A DNA stretch of 64,000 bases from Phocoena phocoena (lineage: Eukaryota; Chordata; Mammalia; Artiodactyla; Phocoenidae). The notes beneath the pieces are model-generated. The model was not told the origin of the DNA. It did not search any database and saw only the letters and a list, made by a program, of their open reading frames with translations. A program made the translations under genes and the position numbers. The stretch spans positions 51,780,639 to 51,844,638 of the forward strand of contig NC_089220.1 of the NCBI RefSeq assembly GCF_963924675.1, given 5' to 3'. Every line of letters starts with the position of its first letter. Position 1 is the stretch's first letter. Of this stretch, positions 34,515 through 46,199 are shown piece after piece.

Positions 34515-35495
34515 ATGCCTTTGGGCTCAGAGAGTTTAGAGAGCCATTCACAGTTAAAAAATAAAGAAGCTATGGTCACAATGGTGATAATTCCTATGAA
34601 AGTTGGAAAAGAAAAACAAGTGTGATGAAATATAATGAGATGTATGGGAGTGAACCTCATTTAACTGGGGTGTCCATTAGGGTAATATCAAATGTATCAG
34701 GGTAGGGAATGTCAAAAGTGATAAAATTACTTAGTAATATCATTAAAATAAAGTTGTTGTGGCAAGATTAAATGATAGTGTAAGCACCAAACTGCAATTC
34801 AAGTCCCTTAATCTCTAACCTCAGAAAATTAAAGGGTTTGTAGTCAGGAATATGACTAATTTCCATATTAAATGGGATATTATCTATGAATCTCAAATTA
34901 ACATGGTATCACAAAAATATAATAACAATTTGTTAAATTACATTTGATATCTAAAAGCCAATTCTTTTAGTTATTTGTGTAAACTTGAACTCTGTTAAAT
35001 CCTAAGAAAAAATATTTAAAAATTTTGACACCTCTCTAAAGTTAACCTCATTTTATAATAATCTTCATACACAAACCACTTTTTTTCTTAAATTAAATGA
35101 AATGTTTATTTGATTTGGCTTAATTCAAGTGCTAAAAAATAGGAAGCATTTTCAATTATTTGGCTTAAAATATACTTCTTTATTTTAGCCATTATTAAGT
35201 AGGCTCTAATTTATTTGTATAAGGAAACCAATAATTCTTAAAATCTTAAATCATTTACCAAAAAAAAGTCAAAGAAATATCTCATAGATTCATGACAGAA
35301 AACAGAAACATACTTATGAATCAAATATATTTAAAATATATTTCAGAGGGAAAAAATATTTCAGAGGATGGCGGTATATTTCTGCCATCTATCACTAATA
35401 ATTTATTACCTTGCAATATAAAGCTATTTTATTCATTAAGGAAATTTTCCATTTAGTTAATTGTGCAATAATAATAAAAATGATACCTATTTATC

Positions 35496-35498
<3 letters not shown>
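34515..35498. other. Unique AT-rich DNA, no gene seen
   Basis: Nothing recognised. Confidence 0.45.

Positions 35499-35537
<39 letters not shown>
35499..35537. repeat. Pure AC microsatellite
   Basis: About 19 uninterrupted AC units; the purest simple repeat of the window and thus likely to vary in length between individuals. Confidence 0.97.
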
Positions 35538-35539
<2 letters not shown>

Positions 35540-35664
35540 ATTCTTACAGTTTCAGTTTCAAGAATAAAAACCTAAATATTGACAGGAGTACAGAAATATA
35601 GAGATTTCTTAAACGGCTTTCAAGAGTATGATTTAGTCCAACTTTAGCAAATTGTTTTTAAAAT

Positions 35665-36030
35665 CCTTAAAAGTATTCATTTCCTTCACTCCAGTAATAC
35701 CATTTCTGAAAATGAATCCCAAGAAAATAATGTAGGATGGTAACTGTAATTATGTGATAAAAAAACAATGTAAATGTGCAAATTAATCATCACACTGTGG
35801 ATACTTTTCACCTATTAAAAATTATTTTGGTCACTAATATTCATTAACATAAAAAGACCTTCATGACCTGCCTTTACATATATATAGGATGATCTATAAT
35901 TATACATACCAACTGTGATTACCTCTGCACTGGGAATTTAAAGGATTTTTCACTGTTTTTAAATAATCTATCTGTATCTCCTAATTTTTGATAAAATGAA
36001 CATGTACTGTTTTTGTAATGAGGAAGCCAT
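35665..36030 (+). mobile_element. Ancient L1ME/HAL1-like 3' end
   Basis: CTCCAGTAATACCATTTCTG, then AATGAATCCCAAGAAAATAA, a GTGATTACCTCTGCACTGGG block, and ATGAACATGTACTGTTTTTG with TAATGAGG follow the 3' end of old HAL1/L1ME elements in order. No frame remains. Confidence 0.55.
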
Positions 36031-36420
36031 TCTTAACTATACCAAAAATAATTGATGATTTCTGATGGTAGTAAACACCACTATCCTCCTCTTAGATGTA
36101 TGGATAATGTTATATAGTTTCATTGCTTTATGATGATGAAAATATTTATCAATAAATTGATAATGGCAATTATTTAAAAGCCTAGAAAATAAAGCTAAAT
36201 ATAAAGGAATCTTCTATATTAACTTTTTCTTTGGGAGTGGGGAGAGTTGTGGTGTTTGCTTTGCAAAATCTTAAACAAAGGAATTTCCTACTTTTTATTT
36301 ATTTTTGGCAATTGCTTTTCCTCTCTAATTTCCAAGGGAAAGATTTTACTATGTTATCATTTGTGGGGTTTTTGGCATCTGACTTCCTTTCAAACGTTTA
36401 ATCAATTGTTCAGAATAATC
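36031..36420. other. Unique DNA, nothing recognised
   Basis: Left flank of the SINE at 36435. The 165-codon frame beginning at 36247 runs into the SINE and is chance. Confidence 0.45.
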
Positions 36421-36434
36421 AAGAATTTCCTCAA

Positions 36435-36644
36435 GGGCTTCCCTGGTAGCGCAGTGGTTGGGAGTCCACCTGCCGATGCAGGGGACATGGGTTCGTGCCC
36501 CGGTCCGGGAAGATCCCATATGCCACGGAGCGGCTGGGCCCGTGAGCCATGGCCGCTGAGCCTGCACGTCCAGAGCCTGTGCTCCGCAGTGGGAGAGGCC
36601 ACAACAGTAAGATGCCCGCGTACCGCAAAAAAAAAAAAAAAAAA
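36435..36644 (+). mobile_element. CHR SINE, short form, well preserved
   Basis: Complete short-form CHR SINE, plus strand. The tRNA-derived head starts GGGCTTCCCTGGTAGCGCAG (A-box region); the B-box-like GGTTCGTGCC is at 36490-36499. The tail-end block ends GCGTACCGC, followed by about 19 A. The 14-bp perfect target duplication AAGAATTTCCTCAA lies at 36421-36434 and 36645-36658. CpG sites are better kept than in the other copies, suggesting the youngest SINE here. Confidence 0.97.
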
Positions 36645-36658
36645 AAGAATTTCCTCAA

Positions 36659-37426
36659 AGAACTTTGCTAAAGGGCCACAGGCTTTAATCATTCTTTCTG
36701 AGAATAATCCTATTTTTTACTCTGTCTCTTGCTTCTTCTCTTGAGTCTTAGATACATAGTTCAGAGAGACAATCTTACTCTGCAATCTACCCCTCAGTTT
36801 ATCCGTTTGGGTGAGTTACTATTCCCATTTTATTATTTTTTTAATTTAAATCTTTTCATTGTTAATTTCTACTCCTCTTGCTTATATCCACTGTATTTGT
36901 AAAAGTCTTGAAATATGTATGTATTTTTCAAAAAAATATAAAATTGAATTATGTTTGTTTTTTTCTTGAATTTATTTTGAATTATATCATACATATAAAA
37001 TGACTAAAAAGCACAATTCATTAGGCCAATGTAACAACTATAAAACTGTGTTCATGAAATAAATGGTCTAAATATGTATTACAAAATTTACAGAAATATA
37101 ATGACTAATCAACAAATCTCTCATCATTCTGAGGGTTTTTGACACAATTGTTTCAATTATTGTTCCTTTAAGCATAAAGAAGTAAACATCCAGAGAATTT
37201 GAAACATGTAATTAAGCAATTTAATAGGCATGTATAAAGTTATGCATCCAGGCATTAGACAATATAACCTTGTCCAAAAGCACATGGAACACTTAAAAAT
37301 ATTCATGATATGATAAGTCATGGCTTTTGATCTTGAAATATAGGGACATGAAAGGTTTAATGCAATTCCCTTAAATGGAAACTGATTTAAGACCCAGTAC
37401 ACACACATTAAGAAGATGACAAGGGG
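36659..37426. other. Unique AT-rich DNA, no gene seen
   Basis: Left flank of the third L1. A 112-codon frame on the minus strand (37157-37495), partly over L1 sequence, has no recognisable motif. Confidence 0.4.
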
Positions 37427-37843
37427 ACCTTCAAGATGGCAGAGGAATAAGACGTGGAGATAACCTTCCTCCCCACAAATACAACAGAAATACATCTACA
37501 CGTGGAACAACTCCTACTGAACACATACTGAATGCTGGCAGAAGACCTCAGACTTCCCAAAAGGCAAGGCAATCCACATGTACCTGGGTAGGGCACAAGG
37601 AAAAAGAATAAAGAGACAAAAGGATAGGGATGGGACCTGCACCTCTGGGTGGGAGCTGTGAAGGAGGAAAGGTTTCCACACACTAGAAGCCCCTTCACTG
37701 GCAGAGACGGGGGTATGGGGGAGAGCTTTAGAGCCACAGAGGAGAGTGCAGCAACAGGGGTGTGGAGGGCAAAGTGGAGAGATTCCTGCACAGAGGATTG
37801 CTGCCGACCAGCACTCACCAGCCTGAGAGGCTTGTCTGCTCAC
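37408..37843 (-). other. Two antisense frames in L1 5' UTR (ORF0-like?)
   Basis: On the minus strand two overlapping frames start at 37843 (MSRQASQAGECWS, 109 codons, ends 37514) and 37818 (MSAGRQQSSVQESLHF, 136 codons, ends 37408). The second reads out past the L1 5' end into flanking DNA, like primate ORF0. Starts and first about 65 residues match the two frames at 20802 and 20827 in the nested L1. The outer L1 retains part of the first frame at 12242-12442 (SILCAGISLLCP), with a shortened N-terminus. Confidence 0.25.
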
Positions 37844-39355
37844 CTGCCAAGGTGGGTGGGGCCTGGGACCTGAGGCTTGGAATTCGGAGGTCAGATCCCA
37901 GGGATAGGACTGGGGTTGGCGGCATGAACACAGTCTGAAGGGGCTAATGTGCCACAGCTAGCCAGGAGGGAGTCTGGGAGAAATTCTGGACCTGCCTAAG
38001 AGGCAAGAGATCATTGTTTCAGAGTGAGTGAGGAGAGGGGATTCCTTCCCTGTCTGCCCACAGAAGGCAGACCACCACCTAAATGAGCTCCAGAGAGGGG
38101 CGCAAGCTAAAGCTATCAGTGCAGACTGTAGACATAGGCATGAACTGTAAACACCGCTGCTGCAGCCACCAAGAAGCTTGTGTGCAAGCACAGATCACTA
38201 TCCACACCTCACCTCCCAGGAGCCTGGGCATCCCACTACTGCCAGTGCCCCATGATCCAGGGACAACTTGCCTGGGAGAACACACAGCACACCTCAGGCT
38301 GTTGCAAAATCATGCCGGCTTCTGCCACTGCAGGCTCGTCCTGCATTCCAATTACAGGTACTGTACCCCTCACACTCCCCGGCCTGAGTGAGCCAAAGCC
38401 CCCTAATCAGCCGCTGCTTTAACCGCATCCTGTCTGGGTGAGAACAGAAGCCTGAGGGCAACCTAGATGCAGAGGTTGGGCCAAAACCAAAGAGGAGCTG
38501 TGCGAACATAGAAGAGAAAGGTAAATTTCTCCGTGCAGCCTCAGGAGCAGTGGATTAAATCCCAACAATCAACTTGATGTACCCTGCATCTGTGAAATAC
38601 CTGATTATACAACAAATCAACCCAAAATTGAGGCAGTGGACTTTGGGAGCAACTGTAGTCTTGGGGTTTGCTGCCTGCAATTGACTAGTTTTTTATATTT
38701 GTTTATCTTACTATAGCTTTTAACACTTCTTATCATTGGTGGATTTGTTTATTGGTTTGGTTGCTATCTACTTTTTTTTCTTTTTTTATTACTTTTTAAT
38801 TTTAATAATTTTAATTATTTTATTTTATTGCAATTTTTTTCTTTCTCTTATTCTCCCTTTTCTTCTGAGCCATGTGGCTGACAGGGACTTGGTGCTCCGG
38901 CCTGATAGCCTGAGGTGGGAGAGCCAAGTTCAGGACATTGGACCACCAGAGAACTCCCGGCCCTAAGTACTATCAATTGGCAAGAGCTCTCCCAGAGATC
39001 TCTGCTGCAACGCTAAGACTGAGCTCCACCCAATGGCCAGCAAGCTCCAGTGCTGGATGCCCCATGCCAAACAACTAGGAAGACAGGAACACAATCCAAC
39101 CCATTAGAAGAGAGGCTGCCTAAAATCATACTAAGTTCACAAACACCCCAAAACACATCACTGGACAGAGCCATGCCCACTAGAAAGACAAAATCCAGCC
39201 CCACCCACCAGAACATAGGCACCAGTCCCCTCCATCAGGAAGCCAACACAAAACACTGAACCAACCTACCCCCTGGGGGCAGACATCTAACAGAATGGGA
39301 ACTACAAACATGCAGCCTGCGAAAAGGAGACACCAAACACAGTAAGTTAAGCAAA
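37427..39355 (+). promoter_or_regulatory. L1 5' UTR, third copy
   Basis: About 1.9 kb, the same blocks in the same order as 12113-14201, with a GC-rich first half and a T-rich tract at 38760-38850. The internal promoter role is inferred from the family. Confidence 0.8.
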
Positions 39356-40294
39356 ATGAGAAGACAGAGAAACACACAGCAGATGAAGGAGCAAAGTACA
39401 AACCCACCAGAAGAAACAAATGAAGAGGAAACAGGCAGTCTACCTGAAAAAGAATTCAGAGTAATGATAGTAAAGATGATCCAAAATCTTGGAAATAGAA
39501 TGGAGAAAATACAAGAAATGTTTAACAAAGACCCAGAAGAACTAAAGAGCAAACAAACAATGATGAACAACACAATAAATGAAATAAAAAATTCTCTACA
39601 AGGAATCAATAGCAGAATAACTAAGGCAGAAGAATGGAAAAGTGACCAGGAAGACAAAATAGTGGAAATAACTACCACAGAGCAGACTAAAGAAAAAGGA
39701 ATGAAAATAATTGAGGACAGTCTCAGAGAGCTCTGGGACAACATTAAACACAACAACATGTGAATTATTGGGGTCCCAGAAGAAAAGAAAAAGAAAGGGT
39801 CTGAGAAAATATTTGAAGAGATTATAGTTGAAAACTTACCTAATATGGGAAAAGAAATAATCCAGTCCAGGAAGGGCAGAGAGTCCCATACAGGATAAAT
39901 CAAAGGAGAAACACGCCAAGACACATATTAATCAAACTATCAGAAATTAAGTACAAAGAAAAAATATTAAAAACAGCAAGGGAAAGGCAACAAATAACAT
40001 ACAACGGAAACCCCATAAGGTTAACAGCTGATCTTTCATCAGAAGCTCTGCAAGCCAAAAGGGAGTGGCAGGACATATTAAAGTGATGAAAGGGAAAAAC
40101 CTACAACCAAAATTACTCTACTCAGCAAGGATCTAATTCAGATTAGAGAGAGAAATTAAAACTTTACAGACAAGCAAAAGCAAAGAGAATTCAGAACCAC
40201 CAAACCAGCTTTACAACAAATGCTAAAGGAACTTCTCAAGGCAGGAAACACAAGAGAAGGAAAAGACCTACAAAAACAAACGCAAAACAATTAA
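39356..40294 (+). pseudogene. L1 ORF1, third copy, one clear stop
   Basis: 313 codons from ATG 39356 to TAA 40292-40294, close to the usual L1 ORF1 length. Residues 1-135 are open (MRRQRNTQQMKEQ, coiled coil over roughly residues 40-110). A TGA at 39761-39763 stands where the nested L1 has CGA, a CpG-type change. Downstream sequence shows more damage (e.g. around 39860 and 40080). Confidence 0.9.
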
Positions 40295-40298
40295 GAAA

Positions 40299-43200
40299 AT
40301 GGTAATAGGAACATACATATCAAAAATTACCTTCAATATAAATGGATTAAATGCTCCATCCAAAAGACGTAGACAGGCTGAATAGATACAAAAACAAGAC
40401 CTGTAGATATGCTGTCTACAAGAGACCCACTTCAGACCTAGGGACACATACAGACTGAAAGTGAGGAGATGGAAAAAGACATTCCATGCAAGTGGAAATC
40501 AAAAGAAAGCTGGAGTAGCAATTCTCATATCAGACAAAATAATTTTAAAATAAAAACTATTACAAGAGACAAAGAAGGACACTACATAATGATCAAGGAA
40601 TCAATCTAAAAAGAAGGTATAGTAATTGCAAATATTTAGGCACCCAACATAGAAACACCTCTGTACAAAAGGCAAATGCTAACAGCCATAAAAGGGAAAA
40701 TTGACAGTAACACAATCATAGTAGGGGACTTTAACACCCATTTGCACCAATGGACAGATCATGCAAAATTAAAATAAATAAGGAAACACAACCTCTAAAT
40801 GATACATTAAACAAGATGGACTTAATTGATATGGATAGGGCATTCCACACAAAAAGAGCAGAATACACTTTCTTCTCAAGTGCTCATGGAATATTCTCCA
40901 GGATAGATCATATCTTGGGTCACAAATCAAGCCTCATTAAATTTAAGAAAACTGAAATTGTATCAAGTATCTTTTCTGGCCACAACGCTATGAGACTAGA
41001 TATCAATTACAGGAAAAAAATCTGAAAAAATACAAACACATGGAGGCTAAACAATACACTACTAAATAACCAAGAGATCACTGAAGAAATTAAAGAGGAA
41101 ATCAAAACATACCTAGAAACAAATGACAATGAAAATATGATGACCCAAAACCTATGGGATGCAGCAAAAGCAGTTCTAAGAGGGAAGTTTATAGCAATAC
41201 AGTCCTACCTTAAGAGCAAGAAACATCTCAAACAACTTAACCTTACACCTAAAGCAATTAGAGAAAGAAGAACAAGAAACCCCCAAGTCAGCAGAAGGAA
41301 AGAAATAACAATGATCAGGTAAGAAATAAATGAAAAAAAAATGAAGGAGACAGTAGCAAAGATCAATAAAACTAAAAGCTGGTTCTTTGAGGAGATAAAC
41401 AAAATTGATAAATCATTAGCCAGATTCATCAAGAAAACGAGGGAGAGAACTCAAATCAATAAAATTAGAAATGAAAAAGGAGAAGTTACAACAGACACTG
41501 CAGAAATACAAAGCATCCTAAGAGACCACTAAAAGCAACTCTATGCCAATAAAATGGGCAAACTGGAAGAAATGGACAAGTTCTTAGAAAGCTATAACCT
41601 TCCCAGACTGAACCAGGAAGCAATAGAAAATATGAACAGACCAATCATAAGTAATGAAAGTGAAACTGTGATTAAAAATCTTCCAACAAACAAAAGTCCA
41701 GGACCAGATGGCTTCACAGGTGAGTTTTATCAAACATTTAGAGAAGAGTTAACACCCATCCTTCTCAAACTCTTCCAAAAATTGCAGAGGAGGGAACACT
41801 CCAAAACTCATTCTATGAGGCCACGATCACTCAGATACCAAAGCCAGACAAAGATACTACAAAAAAAGAAAATTACAGACCAATATCACTGATGAATATA
41901 GATGCAGAAATACTCAACAAAATACTAGCAAACAGAATCCAACAACATATTAAAAGGATCATACACCATGATCAAGTAGGATTTATCCCAGGGATGCAAG
42001 GAGTCTTCAATATATGCAAATCAATCAATGTGATAAACCATATTAATAAATTGAAGAACAACCATATGATCATCTCAATAGATGCAGAAAAACCTTTTGA
42101 CAAAATTCAACACCCATTTATGATAAAAACTCTCCAGAAAGTGGGCATAGAGGGAACCTACCTCGACATAATAAAGGCCATATATGACAAACCCACAGCC
42201 AACATCGTTTCCAATGGTGAAAAACTGAAAGCATTTCCTCTAAGATCAGGAAGAAGACAAGGATGTCCACTCTCACCACTATTATTCAATATAGTTTTGG
42301 AAGTCCTAGCCACAGCAATCAGAGAAGAAAAAGAAATAAAAGGAATACAAATTGGAAAAGAAGAAGTAAAACAGTCATTGTTTGCAGATTTCTTGATACT
42401 ATACATAGAAAATCCTAAAGATGCCACCAGAAGACTACTAGAGCTAATCAATGAATTTGGTAAAGTAGCAGGATACAAAATTAATGCACAGAAGTCTCCT
42501 GCGTTCCTATACACTAACAAGGGAAGATAAGAAAGAGAAATTAAGGCAACAATCCCATTCACCATTGAAACAAAAAGAATAAAATTCCTACGAATAAACC
42601 TACCAAAGGAGGACACAGACCTGCACTCAGAAAGCTATACGACACTGATGAAAGAAATCAAAGATGACTCAAGCAGATGGAGAGATATACCATGTTCTTG
42701 GATTGGAAGAATCAATACTGTGAAAATGATATACTACCTAAAGCAATCTACAGATTCAATGCAATCTCTATCAAATTATCAGTGGCATTTTTAACAGAAC
42801 TAGAACAAAACATCTTAAAATTTGTATGGAGGCACAAAAGACCCCACATAGCCAAAGGAATCTTGAGGGAAAAAAATGGAGCTGGAGGAATCAGACTACC
42901 TGACTTCAGACTATACTACAAAGCTACAGTAATCAAGACAGTATGGTATTGGCACAAAAACAGTAATATAAATCAAAGGAACAGGATAGAAACCCAGAGA
43001 TAAACCCACGCACCTATGGTCAACTAAACTATGACAAAGGAGGCAAGGGTATACAATGGAGAAAAGACAGTCTTTTCAATAAGTAGTGCTGGGAAAACTG
43101 GGCAGCTACATGTAAAAGAATGAAATTAGAACAGAGGGAAGAACACTCCCAAACTCATTCTATGAGGCCACCATCACCCTAACACCAAAGCCAAAGTTGT

Positions 43201-45160
43201 CACAATAAAACAAAACTACAGGCCAATATCACCAATGAACATAGATGCAAAAATCCTCAACATAATACTAGCAAACAGAATCCAACAGGACATTAAAAGG
43301 ATCATACACCATGGTCAAGTAAGGTTTATCTCAGGAATTCAAGGATTCTTCAATATATGCAAATTAATCAATGTAATAATCATATTAACAAATTGAAGGA
43401 TAAAAGCCATATGATAATCTCAATAGATGCAGAAAAAGCTTTTGACAGTATTCCATACACAATTATGATAACATCCTAAAGTTGCTACCGGAAAACTACT
43501 AGCCCTAATCAATGAATTTGCTAAAGTAGCAGGATACAAAATTAATGCACAGAAATCTCTTGCATTCCTATATGCTAATGATGAAAAATCTGAAAGAGAA
43601 ATTAAGGAAACACTCCCATTTACCACTGCAACAAAAAGAATAAAATACATAGGAATACACCTACCTAAGGAGACAAAAGGCCTGGGTGCAGAAAACTATA
43701 AGACACTGATGAGAAGAAGTAAAGATGATACAAACAGATGGAGAGATATAGCATGTCCCTGGATTGGAAGAATCAACATTCTGAAAATGACTATACTACC
43801 CAAAGCAATCTACAGATTCAGTGCAATCCCTATCAAAATACCAATGGCATTTTTAACAGAACTAGGACCAAAAATTTCACAATTTGTATGGAAACACTAA
43901 AGACCCCGAATAGACAAAGCAATCTTGAGAAAGAAAAATGGAGCTGGAGGAATCAGGCTCCCTGACTTCAGATTATACTACAAAGCTACAGTAATCAAGA
44001 CAGTATGGTACTGGCACGAATACAGAAATATAGATCAATGTAACAGGATAGAAATCCCAGTGATAAACCCGTGCACATATGGTCACCTTATCTTTGATAA
44101 AGGAGGCAAGAATATACAATGGAGAAAAGACAGCCTCTTCAATAAGTGGTGATGGGAAAACTGGACAGCTACATGTAAAAGAATGCAATTAGAACACTTC
44201 CTAACACCATACATAAAAATAAACTCAAAATGGATTAAAGACCTAAATGTAATGTCAGAGGCTCTAGCACTCTTAGAGGAAAACATAGGAAGAATACTCT
44301 ATGACATAAATCACAGTAACATCCTTTTTGAAACATCTCCTAGAGAAATGGAAATCAAAACAAAAATAAACAACTGGAACCTAAGGAAGATTAAAATCTT
44401 TTGCACAGAAAAGGAAACCATAAACAAGATGAAAAGACAACCCTCAGATTAGGAGAAAATATTTGCAAATGAAGCAACTGATAAAGGATTAATCTACAAA
44501 ATATACAAGCAGCTTATGCAGGTCAATATCAACAAAAACAAACAACCCAATCCAAAAATGGGCAGAAGACCTAAATAGACATTTCTCCAATGAAGATATA
44601 CAGATGTACAACAAACACATGAAAGGATGCTCAACATCACTAATCATTAGAGAAATGCAAATCAAAACTACATTGAGGCATCACCTCACACCAGTCAGAA
44701 TGGCCATCATTAAAAAATCTACAAACAGTAAATGTTGGAGAGGGTGTGGACAAAAGGGAACCCTACTGCACTGTTGGTGAGAATGTAAATCGATACAGCC
44801 ACTATGGTGAACAGTATGGATGTTCCTTAAAAAACTAAAAATAGCACTACCATATGACCCAGCAATCCCACTACTGGGCATATACCCTGAGAAAACTAAA
44901 ATCCAAAAAGAGTCATGTACCATATATTCATTGCAGCACTATTTAAAATAGCCAGGACGTGGAAGCATCCTAGGTGTCCATCGACAGAGGCATGGATAAA
45001 GAAGATGTGGCACATATATACAATGGAATATTACTCAGCCATATAAAAAAACAAATTTTCTGTAGTGAGGGTGATGGACCTAGAGTCTGCCATACAGAAT
45101 GAAGTAAGTTAGAAAGAGAAAAACAAATACCATATGCTAACACATATATATGGAATCTAA
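40299..45160 (+). pseudogene. L1 ORF2, third copy, duplicated and catalytically dead
   Basis: ORF2 starts at 40299, four bases after ORF1, and ends at TAA 45158-45160. It contains endonuclease and RT segments ([20 protein letters not shown] near 41672; [14 protein letters not shown] near 42075). The RT catalytic box reads FADF at 42381-42392, so a catalytic Asp is lost. The Cys-rich region near 44730 has a TGA where a Trp codon stands in the outer L1. Several frameshifts, plus the duplication described separately. Confidence 0.92.
41785..44195 (+). repeat. Internal direct duplication within L1 ORF2
   Basis: Copy A is 41785-43131 and copy B 43132-44195. Both start at the CAGAGG...GAACACTCC block and end in TGTAAAAGAATG(A/C)AATTAGAACA. 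B lacks about 285 bp present in A (equivalent to about 42128-42411), the join being near 43470. The copies are diverged, and short homology at the joint (CAGAGG/AACA) is visible. Unequal recombination between L1 copies or a chimeric L1 are both possible. Confidence 0.85.
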
Positions 45161-45525
45161 AAAAAAAAAAAAAGCTTCTGATGAACCTAGTGGCAGGACA
45201 GGAATAAAGACGCAGACATAGAGAATGGCCTTGAGGACACAGGGAGGGGAAAGGGTAAGTTGAGACAAAGTGGGAGAGTAGCATTGACATATATACTCTA
45301 TGAAAAGTAAAATAAATAGCTAGTGGGAAACAGCTACATAGCACAGGGAGATCATCTCAGTGCTTTGTGACCACCTAGAGGGGTGGCGGGTGGGATGCTG
45401 GGGGTGGAGAGATACACAAGAGGGAGGGGATATGGGGATATATGTATATGTGTAGCTGATTCACTTTGTTACACAGCAGAAACTAACACAACATTGTAAA
45501 GCAATTATACTCCAATAAAATGTTT
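45161..45525 (+). other. L1 3' UTR, third copy
   Basis: Non-coding, with an A run at 45160-45173, a GGAGGGGAAAGGGTAAGTTG segment and a terminal AATAAA. The same organisation as 24843-25199. Confidence 0.85.
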
Positions 45526-45526
45526 T

Positions 45527-46199
45527 CAAAATATAAAGCATTAAAATCTAAAAAAAAAACGACAAAAAAATGTTTTGTCATAATTAACACAAATTCACAA
45601 GTTGTCTTAAAAATCTGGCCTTATTGATCCTAATGGTTTCCAAAATAAATGAGAAAACAAATCATAAAGAAAATCTCAACAAATTTTAAAAATTTGTGTC
45701 ATACACACTGTTCTGTGACTATAATGACATCAATTTAATATGAATAATTGAAAGGCATAAAAAGATAAGCATAGTTTTCTAAATTTAACAATAATATTTA
45801 AATAGCTCATGTGTTGAATATTTTGAGCTGAATAAAAATTTTAATATTCTATATCAAAATTAAAAATTATGAATAAGTGATATTTTGAGGAGAAACTATG
45901 TCCTTGCATTGTTACATTAGAAAAGAAAAAGCCTGATAATTAGTTGAGTATATAAATAAATAAGGAAGAAGTTGAGCCATTACATGCTTTAAGAAAGTCT
46001 TAAAGGCTTAAAGGCTTTAAGTATGACTTTGGGTGAAAAAATTAAAGAATGGAGCAGAAATTAATGGAAAAAAATGTTACAGTAGAGATGATCAAAATAG
46101 ACATAGTTTCTTTTTTTTAAAAACTAGTAGTAAAGTCCAGTATCTGGTGTAATTGGTGAATGATTGAAGGTACAAATAAATCAAGTTGAAAAAGTTATC
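45527..46199. other. AT-rich DNA, no gene seen
   Basis: A-rich start (45551-45560), no other recognised feature. Confidence 0.45.

Larger units (their letters stand above)
37427..45525 (+). mobile_element. L1: Third L1, full ends, internally duplicated
   Basis: A plus-strand L1 of about 8.1 kb, longer than the normal 6.5-7 kb because ORF2 holds a partial duplication. The 5' end is GGACCTTCAAGATGGCAGAG and the 3' end TACTCCAATAAAATG. I did not find a convincing target duplication, which fits a rearranged or chimeric element. Contents: 5' UTR, ORF1 39356-40294, ORF2 40299-45160, 3' UTR 45161-45525. Confidence 0.93.

Noticed and set aside
35499..35537. CRISPR-like repeat array
   Set aside because: Simple dinucleotide repeat without spacers; the genome is mammalian.
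36435..36510. A tRNA gene
   Set aside because: The A- and B-box-like sequences belong to the tRNA-derived head of the CHR SINE; there is no cloverleaf or mature 3' end, and it is followed by SINE body.
36247..36744. 165-codon frame as a host gene
   Set aside because: Its second half is the CHR SINE and its A tail (ending in a Lys run); the first part is AT-rich unique sequence without motif.
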